NCBI RefSeq assembly: GCF_019218745.1 | Contig: NZ_JAHUXA010000010.1 | Span: 62,001 to 126,000, forward strand | DNA: 64,000 nt | Direction of reading: 5' to 3' | DNA from: Enterobacter sp. ENT03 | GTDB taxonomy: Bacteria > Pseudomonadota > Gammaproteobacteria > Enterobacterales > Enterobacteriaceae | In this document: positions 27,340-34,963 of the stretch, one piece after another | Layout: every line of letters starts with the position of its first letter | How positions within the stretch are numbered: position 1 is the first letter of the stretch | Translations under genes and position numbers: made by a program | The notes under the pieces: generated by a model | The model's input: the letters and a program-made list of their open reading frames with translations, nothing else | The model's database searches: none | What the model was told of the DNA's origin: nothing

Positions 27340-27447
27340 CTGTAAACGAAAAAACCACCCGGCAAGGTGGTTTTTCGAAGGTTCGCAAGAGTTGACGCTC
27401 TTTTGAACCGCGGTAACTGGCTTGGAGGTATCTATGAAGTCCCTGCA
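27340..27447 (+). ncRNA. RNAII pre-primer, 5' fragment
   Basis: From about 27340 (GTAAACGAAAAAACCACC) the sequence has three ColE1-like stem-loops: ACCACC/GGTGGT (27353-27371), an AAGAGTTGACGCTCTTTT hairpin, and GGTAACTGGCTTGGAGG. After about 27447 I see no further ColE1 similarity, and the roughly 450 bases needed to reach the replication start are missing. It should therefore be unable to prime replication. Confidence 0.82.
27348..27440 (-). ncRNA. RNAI antisense copy-control RNA
   Basis: The minus strand of the three stem-loops is RNAI, ending in a GGTGGT hairpin and T run (27348-27373) that acts as its terminator. Its promoter would lie beyond 27440, where similarity fades, so expression is uncertain. 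If made, it could pair with RNAII of related resident plasmids. Confidence 0.65.
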
Positions 27448-27747
27448 AGGATATTAAATAAAGGGGAGCAGTGGCAGAAAAGAGCCAACGCCTTCATTTT
27501 CATCATTCCATTCTCCGTACAAATCAGGAAATGACCAATGAAGGTTGGTCTTTTCCATATACCGTAACTGGTTCTTCTTCCTGATAAAAAATCTAATTAT
27601 TAATCAGTTTACGATATGATATGCCTGTCAGGCAGGTTCGCATCTGCACTGAAAACGAGTTGCCTGGGCAAGCACAGCGCAGCCTAATCCCCAGCAAAGA
27701 GAGAAATCTTATGCTCAGAATAAATCGTATTTTTAGTGAGAGGAATA
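27448..27747. other. 300-base AT-rich spacer without a clear gene
   Basis: No convincing coding frame. It holds a promoter-like stretch near 27608-27625 (TTTACGATATGATATGCC), a small palindrome TGCCTGTCAGGCA near 27621-27633, and GAGAGGAATA directly before the ATG at 27748. It joins the plasmid fragment to the RhuM fragment. Confidence 0.5.
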
Positions 27748-27838
27748 ATGGCCAAAACGTCAAAATCAGAGGGAAACCCAAACAGTGAAGTAAATCAGCA
27801 TGCTGACATTTCTGTAAGCACGGTAATGAGCGAACCTT
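27748..27838 (+). pseudogene. 5' end of a truncated gene
   Basis: An ATG with GAGAGGAATA upstream begins MAKTSKSEGNPNSEVNQHAD and continues for about 30 codons. The frame then runs antisense through the RhuM fragment, which cannot be its natural continuation. It looks like the start of a gene deleted together with the end of the RhuM gene. RhuM genes often neighbour type I restriction genes, so an hsd origin is possible but not shown. Confidence 0.4.
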
Positions 27839-28345
27839 TAAAGCTTGTCAGATTCATATTCGCTTTCGAGGCATCAGCTCGTTGCACAACCAACTCTGCC
27901 GCAGTAAAACCCGTTACTGCGAAAAACAATTTATTCTGTACCTCGGCAAAAAGTAGCCCCTTCTCTTTTTCATTTGCACGATAACCTTCCGACAGGGCGA
28001 ATAAATCGCGGATTTTTTGATAAAAGCGAAGCTCGGATGAGCGTATATCGCGTATGCGCTCCAGTAACTCGTCAAAATAGTCCCATTTGGGATCTTTAAG
28101 ACGTTCGTCATCCATGGCGAAGCCTTTGAGCATATATTCACCCAGCGTACGCGTTGCCCATTGACGATACTGGACCGCTCTTGGAGAACGTACCCGGTAG
28201 CCGATAGCAATAATCATGGGCAACGAGTAGTGCGTAAGCTGACGCTTAATATCACGCGCGCCCTCACTTTGAACTGTCAAGTAATCCTTGACGGTTGCCT
28301 CCGGACTCAACTCACCGTCAGTAAAAATGTTCTTAATATCTACGG
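27795..28345 (-). pseudogene. RhuM-family gene, internal fragment
   Basis: The frame encodes DIKNIFTDGELSPEATVKDY (before and across 28310), KRQLTHYSLPMIIAIGYRVR, GEYMLKGFAMDDERLK and DYFDELLERIRDIRSSELRF, all hallmarks of the RhuM family (full length about 330-350). The N-terminal helix-turn-helix and the C-terminal third are missing: family similarity ends at NMNLTSFKGS near 27838, followed by unrelated residues to a stop at 27795. The 5' end abuts the phosphoesterase gene. The role of RhuM proteins is unknown; they often lie in restriction or defence islands. Confidence 0.8.
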
Positions 28346-30334
28346 CACCGTTCTTACCCCCACCTCCCCCGTCTCCAGATTGATATGGAAATTACGCGCC
28401 GGGTTGCCGTGCAGGTAAGTGTTGATCACCGAAAAAAGCGTACCGATGCGAAGCCGGAAAATATCCTCAAACGCGCTGTGCGGGGTGATCTGTAAATCGG
28501 CGGGCGATAAACCGCTCGCCAGCGCGCCCGTCAGCAGCTGGTATTGGCGCAGACGGTCGGCGGAAATATCCTGTAGGGCCAGTTCATCCGCATTGCGTAA
28601 CCGGTAAACATCCACCGCCAGATCGAAACCGTTCCAGCGGGCAAAGTCCTGCCGATTTAAACCCGCCCGTTGGGCCAGCGCCTGCGCTTTTTTCCGCGCC
28701 TTTTCCCAGGCCGCACCGCTTTTTTTGCCATCGTATTCGCCTTTATTGAGTTGACTGATGATCAGCATCTCCTCGCCGTTCAGCGTAAACAGCATCTGGC
28801 GCAGATCCTCCGGCCACTCCTCCGGCAGAAAACGCAGGCGGGCGAGCTCGGTGATATGCCAGTTGGTGAAGGCATAGTAGCTGTCGGCCTCCAGAATGGC
28901 GCGGTTCCACAGGTGCGGAGAGTGCGTGGCATTGAGGTGATCCCACTCCTGCTGATAGTGCTCAAACAGTTCGTTAAAGCGCGGAACCTCTTTGACGATC
29001 ACCGTTTGCACGTCGATCTGCGTCGGGCTGGAAAAATTCAGGATTTTATAGGCCGGGACGTAGGCCGCCAGCGACGGGGCCTGAATGTTGAACAGCAGGC
29101 TGCCATCGGCATAACGTCGCACACCGGTATCGTTAAAATGCATATGCCCGCCGACATGCACGCCAATCCCGGTTTTTGCCAGCGCGTGGCTGGTGTCTTC
29201 ATGCGGTGCGCGGGCAAGCTGGAATTTGCCTTTACCAAAAATCGCTTCCAGATCCTGGGCCGCGCCGTTATCAAATTCCACCATCGGGAAGTGGCTGAAG
29301 GTGATGAGCGTTTTGTTGAGCGCTTTTGCCCGCTGCGCCACATCCGCCATCCAGGCAACGGTCTGCTGTTTGTGGGTCAGCATGGTGTTGTATCCGGCAT
29401 CGCCGGAACCTGAAAATTGCGGGTTTGCTGCATCCGCGCCCGCTTTTGGCAGATAGACATTAGCATCCACCGCCATCAGCCACAGGCCCGGAACCGGCTC
29501 CACCAGATAACTGCTGTCAGCGACGGTAAAACACGGGCCATAGCCCGGCTTTTTATAGATCCCGCCCGTTCCCTGCGCACAGATTTCATACTGCCGCTGG
29601 CTGAAATCACTGGCCTTCAGCGCCGCCTGATAACGGTAATTCTCCATGCCATAACGCGAGTACGGCGTTTCCCAGTACACGTCTTGTGGCGAGGGGTTGA
29701 TGCCAAACCCGCCCATCGCCGCCATGATTTCCTGATAGCCGCTGCTGGCCATCTCTTCACTGCAAATCGTTGGCAGTTCGGCGTCAGTTTTTATCACCGC
29801 CGTTGCGCCCTGATAACCTTTGCACTCCTGCGCACCCCGGCTGAAAATGCGCTGAATTTTACCCCCTTCGCCAAGAAAATCCTCCTCACCGCCGGGCACG
29901 GTAAACGGGCGGTTCGGATCGTGATTGCCGGGGGTGGCAAAAAAGCGCATACCGTATTTTTGCTCATATTCATGCAGCAGTTTTACCAGCCCGCGCACGT
30001 GGTATGGCTGACCGTCGTCGCTGAAATCGCCCGGCAGTGCCACCCATTTAATACCCTTCTGCCCGGCATCATCCAGCGCGGCGCGCAGCGCAAAATAGTT
30101 CTCATTGAACAGCCGCGTGGAGGTCAGTTGCGCATACATCGTGCGGATAATGGCGGGCTTGCCGGGTTTGCTGTTTTTCAGGCCGCTAAAGGCCTGATCC
30201 GCAAATTCGCCGTACACATCGTGAAAGTGAATATCGGGCATAAAGGCGACACGGTACTGATAGGTTTCCGCCGCCGGTGACGTGCCGCTGGCGATCAGCA
30301 GCAAAGACGCGCCCAACCTGAGTAACCTTTTCAT
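28340..30334 (-). CDS. Secreted calcineurin-like metallophosphoesterase
   Basis: 664 residues. The signal peptide MKRLLRLGASLLLIASGTSPA is followed by all five metallophosphoesterase motifs: MPDIHFHD (Asp34, His36), LPGDFSDDG, TPGNHD, TFSHFP and GGHMH. It should cleave a phosphate ester in the periplasm. The large C-terminal half is unassigned. The ATG overlaps the stop of the mannosidase gene, so it belongs to the PTS/mannosidase operon. The 3' end lies at the junction with the RhuM fragment, and the last residues (GEVGVRTVP) could have been altered by that junction. Confidence 0.85.
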   Translation of the reverse strand: MKRLLRLGASLLLIASGTSPAAETYQYRVAFMPDIHFHDVYGEFADQAFSGLKNSKPGKPAIIRTMYAQLTSTRLFNENYFALRAALDDAGQKGIKWVALPGDFSDDGQPYHVRGLVKLLHEYEQKYGMRFFATPGNHDPNRPFTVPGGEEDFLGEGGKIQRIFSRGAQECKGYQGATAVIKTDAELPTICSEEMASSGYQEIMAAMGGFGINPSPQDVYWETPYSRYGMENYRYQAALKASDFSQRQYEICAQGTGGIYKKPGYGPCFTVADSSYLVEPVPGLWLMAVDANVYLPKAGADAANPQFSGSGDAGYNTMLTHKQQTVAWMADVAQRAKALNKTLITFSHFPMVEFDNGAAQDLEAIFGKGKFQLARAPHEDTSHALAKTGIGVHVGGHMHFNDTGVRRYADGSLLFNIQAPSLAAYVPAYKILNFSSPTQIDVQTVIVKEVPRFNELFEHYQQEWDHLNATHSPHLWNRAILEADSYYAFTNWHITELARLRFLPEEWPEDLRQMLFTLNGEEMLIISQLNKGEYDGKKSGAAWEKARKKAQALAQRAGLNRQDFARWNGFDLAVDVYRLRNADELALQDISADRLRQYQLLTGALASGLSPADLQITPHSAFEDIFRLRIGTLFSVINTYLHGNPARNFHINLETGEVGVRTVP

Positions 30335-32934
30335 ATATCCTCCGGATGCAGTTCAAGCCGCCAGCTGACAGGCGTGCCGGGCGGTACGTCACCGTCCCCA
30401 GGCTGCGCGGGGGTTTCTGCCAGGGTGATTTTTTGACACGAACCCGCCACCTCCGGCGCGGTATCCGCCCGTGGTTGCAGGCCGGGATTCCAGCCGCGTA
30501 AGACCAGCGCCTCGCCCTGCTGGGCTTTTTTCAACGTGCTGAAATGCAGGGCGCAGTCCCAGGTAAGCAGGCTGTAATGCGCGGGAAAGCGCATGCCGTG
30601 CGGATTGGTGCGAAAACGTGACCAGCCCGAATCCAGATAGCCGCTGGCCGGGGTGCGCCAGTGCTCCACCGCGCGCCAGAAATCCTCACTCTGCCCCTGC
30701 GCCATCGGCAGCACGGCAAAATGAAAATGCAGCATTCCCTGAATTTGCGAGTCGGGCGACGGCAGCACCATGCCCGACGCGCGCCCTGGCCGCCAGGGAA
30801 GATCCGGCAGACCGAGCCAGCCGACGCTGCGAAACAGCGTGAGGGCGATAACCCCCGTCTGTTCCGCCGGGAGCTCATATTCCCGTAACCCCGCCGTCAC
30901 CACCGCCAGCCCGCGCGCGTCATTGTGCAGCATCACCAGGCTTTGCATCGGCCACAGCGAAGCGGGCGCTTCGGTCCAGTTTTCCGCCTGCCAGCGTTGC
31001 AGCGCGGCGGGCCGGTTTTCGCGTTTGATCAGGCCAAAGGGTTGATCGGCAAAGTGGAACGTCTGCGCGATGCCCACCGGGATCTCCACCTGTAAGCGGT
31101 GATCGCGCAGGGTATTGTTGACCGCAATGGCGACGTCGAGCCACGGGGCGTCATGGGGCATCGTCACCGTCATCGTCACGTCCAGCAGGCCGTTGCACGT
31201 ATGCGCCTGACGCGCCGTGGCATCGGCCGGGGCCGGGATCAACCAGCGCAGCGTCAGGGTATCGTTTAACGGCCCGCGCTCGCCGTGCACCTCCTGCAAA
31301 CTGCCGTCGCTGGTGACGCGCCAGTCCTCTTGCGGCGGCGAATAGTTGTAGTTATCCCCGGCGTCGCCACCGTCCACCAGCCGCAGCACCTGCGGGTAAC
31401 GCTGCTGGCTGCGTTTATCGATAAGCGTCAGCTGGTCGCCGTCGATCTCCAGCCGCAGCCACGGGTTTTCCAGCGCGCGCAGGGGTTCACAGGTCTGGTC
31501 AAAGCCCGCGGGCTGCCCCTCCTGCAAATAGAGCGTGCGATAGCCGCAGGCGGGCAACGCCTGTGCCGCCAGCACAATTTCACATTGACGATACCAGGTC
31601 GTAGTCGTGCTGTTCGCCAGTTCCTGCACGATGATCGACATATCCTGCGGGGTGTCCCGCAGCAGTTGCCAGCGGCAAGGGGTGCCGTCTTCCTCAACGA
31701 GGCGAAAATCCTCATGTGGGGTGTAAAGCGTCAGCGTCACCTGCGCATCCCGGACGTGGGGCAGCGGATTAAAGAGAATGATTTTTTTGCCGTCCTGCCG
31801 GGCGGTGATCCCTTCAGCGAGCATCTTCATATTCAGCTCAAAGAGCTGCTGCGCGCTTTCCAGCCCGTCCGTTAACCGCGCTTTCACCATGCTGTTGACG
31901 CGATCGGCGTTACAGCCGCCGATGCTGTCATGGGCATGGGATTTCATCGCCTCACGCCAGATCGTCTCCAGCGCCTGCTGCGGATAGGGCAGCCCAAGCT
32001 GCCTGTTCACCGCCAGCAGCGGCTCCAGCGTCTGGCTGACGAACTGCTCCAGCCGGGCGTTGAGCAGCTTGATGTCCATGCGCGTGGAAAAAATACCGCG
32101 ATGAATACGCATATATTTCGGGCTGAGCAGCTCGCCCTGGAATTCGGGCAGCGGTTTTTCACCGTCGCGCAGCCCGGCAAAAAAGGCGCTGAAGCTGCTG
32201 CGGATAAAGCGGTAATCCTGCTGACAGGTATTAAGCCGATCCAGCATCGCCGGGACGGCATATTCGAAAGGCGACTGATCGTTACCGTTCGGCAGCAACA
32301 GCGCGTCGGTGCGTGAAAAGCGCGCCTGTTTTTCGAGGATGGCGGGCAGCACACGCCCCGCCTGCTCTGCGTCGTCCGGCAGCCATTTGGCGCAGCCGTA
32401 TCCCCACGGCAGCACGGCGGTGGTGACGCGACTGCCGCCCTGCGCCAGCCAGCTGAATTCGCTGCTGGCAACATCGTGCTCGCACCAGCCGCGCCAGATC
32501 ACCGCCGCGTCGATGGCGAATTCCTGTAAAAACAGCGGCAGTTGCGCGCTCTGCCCGAAGGAGTCCGGCACGTAGCCCACCGGCATCGCCCGGCCTCCCC
32601 ACGCCTCGCAGTCGGCTTTGCCCAGCAGCAAGTTGCGCGTGATGGATTCCGCGCCCACCACCAGAAAATCCGTCTGCGTATACCACGGGCCGATGAGAAT
32701 GCGCCCCTGATGGATCAGCGTCTGTAGCCGGTCGCGCTGTTCCGGGGCGACGCGCAGATAGTCCTCCAGCACCACCGTTTGCCCGTCCAGCACAAAAGGG
32801 CCGAGGGTGGTGTCCTGCTCCAGGCGATTGAGCAAGTCATGCATAAAGTAATAAAGCACCATGCGCGAGTCGTTCTCGGTGAAATACCATTCGCGATCCC
32901 AGTGGGTGTGCTGAATTAAATGTACGGTCTTCAT
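30331..32934 (-). CDS. Family 38 alpha-mannosidase (MngB-like)
   Basis: 867 residues (E. coli MngB 877). N-terminal zinc motif HTHWDREW (His11, Asp13), nucleophile Asp124 in GYVPDSFGQ, a third zinc His in KSHAHDSIGG near 330, then the central and C-terminal beta domains. No signal peptide. In E. coli MngB splits mannosyl-glycerate 6-phosphate after PTS uptake; here it follows PTS EIIB-EIIC genes, so a phosphorylated alpha-mannoside is the likely substrate. Overlaps the phosphoesterase gene by 4 bases. Confidence 0.9.
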   Translation of the reverse strand: MKTVHLIQHTHWDREWYFTENDSRMVLYYFMHDLLNRLEQDTTLGPFVLDGQTVVLEDYLRVAPEQRDRLQTLIHQGRILIGPWYTQTDFLVVGAESITRNLLLGKADCEAWGGRAMPVGYVPDSFGQSAQLPLFLQEFAIDAAVIWRGWCEHDVASSEFSWLAQGGSRVTTAVLPWGYGCAKWLPDDAEQAGRVLPAILEKQARFSRTDALLLPNGNDQSPFEYAVPAMLDRLNTCQQDYRFIRSSFSAFFAGLRDGEKPLPEFQGELLSPKYMRIHRGIFSTRMDIKLLNARLEQFVSQTLEPLLAVNRQLGLPYPQQALETIWREAMKSHAHDSIGGCNADRVNSMVKARLTDGLESAQQLFELNMKMLAEGITARQDGKKIILFNPLPHVRDAQVTLTLYTPHEDFRLVEEDGTPCRWQLLRDTPQDMSIIVQELANSTTTTWYRQCEIVLAAQALPACGYRTLYLQEGQPAGFDQTCEPLRALENPWLRLEIDGDQLTLIDKRSQQRYPQVLRLVDGGDAGDNYNYSPPQEDWRVTSDGSLQEVHGERGPLNDTLTLRWLIPAPADATARQAHTCNGLLDVTMTVTMPHDAPWLDVAIAVNNTLRDHRLQVEIPVGIAQTFHFADQPFGLIKRENRPAALQRWQAENWTEAPASLWPMQSLVMLHNDARGLAVVTAGLREYELPAEQTGVIALTLFRSVGWLGLPDLPWRPGRASGMVLPSPDSQIQGMLHFHFAVLPMAQGQSEDFWRAVEHWRTPASGYLDSGWSRFRTNPHGMRFPAHYSLLTWDCALHFSTLKKAQQGEALVLRGWNPGLQPRADTAPEVAGSCQKITLAETPAQPGDGDVPPGTPVSWRLELHPEDI

Positions 32935-32967
32935 TACGAGTACCTTTAACGTATATTCGGGCGAGGC

Positions 32968-34083
32968 TTAGCGACCGGCTTTAAATGTCGGCGCGGCGGC
33001 AACGGATTTATTTTCCGCGTCGTTTTCACTGCGAAAGACCAGCAAGGAGCCGACGGCAATAATCGCCGCGCCGGTGGCAATCGACAGCACGTATACCGGC
33101 CAGTGACTTACCGCCAGCCAGCCATAAAAGCCGGAGATCGGCGCATGGTTGACCGCCCCCAGCCCGACGGCCATCGCCGCGCCAGTGGCCGATCCGACGA
33201 CGTTAATAATGATGATTTTCGGGTTGGCGAGGGCAAAGGGGATCGCCCCTTCCGAGACGCCGATAAGCCCCATCAGCGTTGACGCTTTGCCGGCTTCTCG
33301 CAGGGATTCCGGAAAGCGCTTCGCCCACAGCAGCGTGGCAACGCCCAGGCCAATGGGCGGCACGATAATCGCCACTTGCGCGGCGGTATTGGGATCGTAA
33401 ATACCCGAGGCCAGCAGCGCCATCGCCGTGGTCACCGCCGCTTTGTTGACCGGCCCGCCGAGATCGAAGCCGACCATGCCGCCGACCACCGCCGCGAGGA
33501 TAATTTTGTTCGCGCCGGACATCGCCAGCAGCCAGTTTTCCATGCCGTGATTGAGCGCCGCCAGCGGCGTGCCGATGATAAACGCCATCACTAAACAGGT
33601 GAGCAGCGTGCCGCCCACCGGCAGGATAAATATCGGCCCGGCAGAGGCTAAGGCTTTAGGTAAACGCACCCGGCGGGTCAGGGCGCGCACGATATAGCCT
33701 GCGACAAAGCCCGCCGCCAGCGCACCCAGAAAACCGGTACCCAGATTGCTGGCGAGTAACCCGCCGACCATACCGGGGGCCAGCCCTGGCTTATTGGCTA
33801 TCGCAAAGCTGATGTAGCCCGCCACCACCGGCAGCATCAGCGACAGTGCCATGCCGCCAAAACCGTCAAATTTATGCAGTAGTTGCACCACCAGGCTCGC
33901 CGCCTCGCCGTGGCTGGCATCCCAGATATTATCAATGCCATATAGAGAGGCGCCGATACGCGCGATGCCCATGATCACCGCCCCGGCGATGACAAATGGC
34001 AGCATCCAGGAGACGCCGGTCATGATGGCGTTTTTGATTTCGGTGCCCGCTGACGGGCCGCTTCCGCCGTTGAACTTAGCCAT
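32968..34083 (-). CDS. PTS fructose-type EIIC membrane component
   Basis: 371 residues from the ATG at 34083, which overlaps the EIIB gene by 8 bases; a longer frame to 34125 lies inside EIIB. Fructose-family EIIC phrases: GVSWMLPFVIAGAV, the GGPVNKAA motif near 165 of the mature region, and GVSEGAIPFALANP, with about 9-10 membrane segments. It carries the sugar across the inner membrane during phosphorylation. Substrate inferred from the adjacent mannosidase. Confidence 0.88.
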   Translation of the reverse strand: MAKFNGGSGPSAGTEIKNAIMTGVSWMLPFVIAGAVIMGIARIGASLYGIDNIWDASHGEAASLVVQLLHKFDGFGGMALSLMLPVVAGYISFAIANKPGLAPGMVGGLLASNLGTGFLGALAAGFVAGYIVRALTRRVRLPKALASAGPIFILPVGGTLLTCLVMAFIIGTPLAALNHGMENWLLAMSGANKIILAAVVGGMVGFDLGGPVNKAAVTTAMALLASGIYDPNTAAQVAIIVPPIGLGVATLLWAKRFPESLREAGKASTLMGLIGVSEGAIPFALANPKIIIINVVGSATGAAMAVGLGAVNHAPISGFYGWLAVSHWPVYVLSIATGAAIIAVGSLLVFRSENDAENKSVAAAPTFKAGR

Positions 34084-34390
34084 GAGCGTGCTCCTGCTCC
34101 AGGGCGTCAAATACCGCATCGCCAAACTTGATGGGATCTGAGACGCTGCACTCCAGCTTGATCATGCCGTCGAAGCGCGCTTTGTCGGTAATGGCGACAT
34201 CCGCGGCGATGATCACCCCATCCGCCCGTGCCAGATCGTCTTCGGTAATCGCATTTTCGATCCCCATGCTGCCCTGGGTTTCGACTTTGATTTCATGACC
34301 GCGCTGACGCCCGGTTAGCTCAAGCGCTTCGGCTGCCATATAGGTATGAGCAATGCCTGTCGGGCAGGCGGCGACGCAAACAATAAACAT
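34076..34390 (-). CDS. PTS fructose-type EIIB component
   Basis: 104 residues with the phosphocysteine Cys9 in the EIIB-Fru signature ACPTGIAHTYMAAEAL, then KVETQGSMG. It passes phosphate from an EIIA to the sugar bound by EIIC. TAAGGAG stands before the ATG. No EIIA gene is present in this operon; FrvA at 41.6 kb or a FruA-linked EIIA could supply phosphate. A terminator hairpin lies about 35 bases upstream of the start. Confidence 0.92.
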   Translation of the reverse strand: MFIVCVAACPTGIAHTYMAAEALELTGRQRGHEIKVETQGSMGIENAITEDDLARADGVIIAADVAITDKARFDGMIKLECSVSDPIKFGDAVFDALEQEHAHG

Positions 34391-34859
34391 AGAAACTCCT
34401 TACAGGGTCAGATTGAGGCAATAAAAAAAGCACAATGGCGAAGGCGCGCATTGTGCTTTGAGGGGAAACCAATAACCGAAACGCGGCGTCGTCCGACGCG
34501 CCGCTGGCGTGATGACAGGCCATCCGCTGGTGCAGGCTGGAAATACGGAACAGGAAGGCCAGCTCGTGACGTTTACGGCTGTGCAGGCGGGCGGCGTAGC
34601 CCATGCGGTGAGACATTTTTATTAACGGCGCGGCGGGGCGATAAACTGACGCGCAGAGTTTTCCGGCGCTTGACCATAATTGCGCCCAGCCGACGACGGT
34701 ATTTTCATCCAGCGCATCATGAATTACGGCGTCATCTTTTTCGAGGGAAGGAACAGACGTAAACCAGCAAATTTTACGCAGCCATGCACGAACAGCGCTA
34801 TCGCAAAATAGCCCTGTCATCATGCACTGTAATAGCCGCTGAATATTATTCACTGACAT
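34320..34859 (-). CDS. Hypothetical reading frame upstream of the PTS operon
   Basis: A 179-codon frame starts at an ATG (MSVNNIQRLLQCMMTGLFCD) and has protein-like codon use to about 34465 (HELAFLFRISSLHQRM, ASGASDDAAFRLLV), then runs unbroken through the terminator hairpin and into the EIIB gene in another frame. A real gene would not normally end there, so only its first 130 codons may be meaningful, perhaps as a 3'-truncated gene fused to the PTS leader. No family recognised. Confidence 0.35.
   Translation of the reverse strand: MSVNNIQRLLQCMMTGLFCDSAVRAWLRKICWFTSVPSLEKDDAVIHDALDENTVVGWAQLWSSAGKLCASVYRPAAPLIKMSHRMGYAARLHSRKRHELAFLFRISSLHQRMACHHASGASDDAAFRLLVSPQSTMRAFAIVLFLLPQSDPVRSFYVYCLRRRLPDRHCSYLYGSRSA
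34423..34459 (-). terminator. Intrinsic terminator in front of the PTS operon
   Basis: On the minus strand the arms AAAGCACAATG (34459-34449) and CATTGTGCTTT (34437-34427) are followed by seven T. It lies directly before the EIIB ribosome site. It either ends an upstream transcript or works as a leader attenuator that an antiterminator must overcome. Confidence 0.85.
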
Positions 34860-34927
34860 CTTCCACCGTTAAAATATCAGCGGAGTATAGGCCAGCGAAT
34901 TAAATGCGAATGTGATTGTTCACACAG

Positions 34928-34962
34928 TAAACGGCGTTAACTATTGCGTTTAACGCCGTTTA
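34928..34962 (-). terminator. Hairpin after the raffinose permease gene
   Basis: Perfect 13-base arms TAAACGGCGTTAA (34928-34940) and TTAACGCCGTTTA (34950-34962) directly after the rafB stop. Only a short T stretch follows on the minus strand. Confidence 0.65.
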
Positions 34963-34963
34963 T

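Larger units (their letters stand above)
25201..27447. mobile_element. Integrated fragment of a ColE1-type mobilisable plasmid
   Basis: In one 2.2-kb stretch lie the 3' parts of mobA and mobB, mobD nested in mobA in another frame as in ColE1, three small AT-rich genes, and a ColE1-type RNAI/RNAII copy-control region. Mob genes and RNAII signals both belong to ColE1 plasmids and have no chromosomal role. The left edge cuts mobA and the first codons of mobB near 25200; the right edge cuts RNAII about 105 bases after its start. No transposase or direct repeat is seen at the edges. Confidence 0.85.

Noticed and set aside
27227-27448. Minus-strand 73-codon frame over the RNAI region
   Set aside because: The DNA is explained by RNAI/RNAII stem-loops; the frame is incidental.
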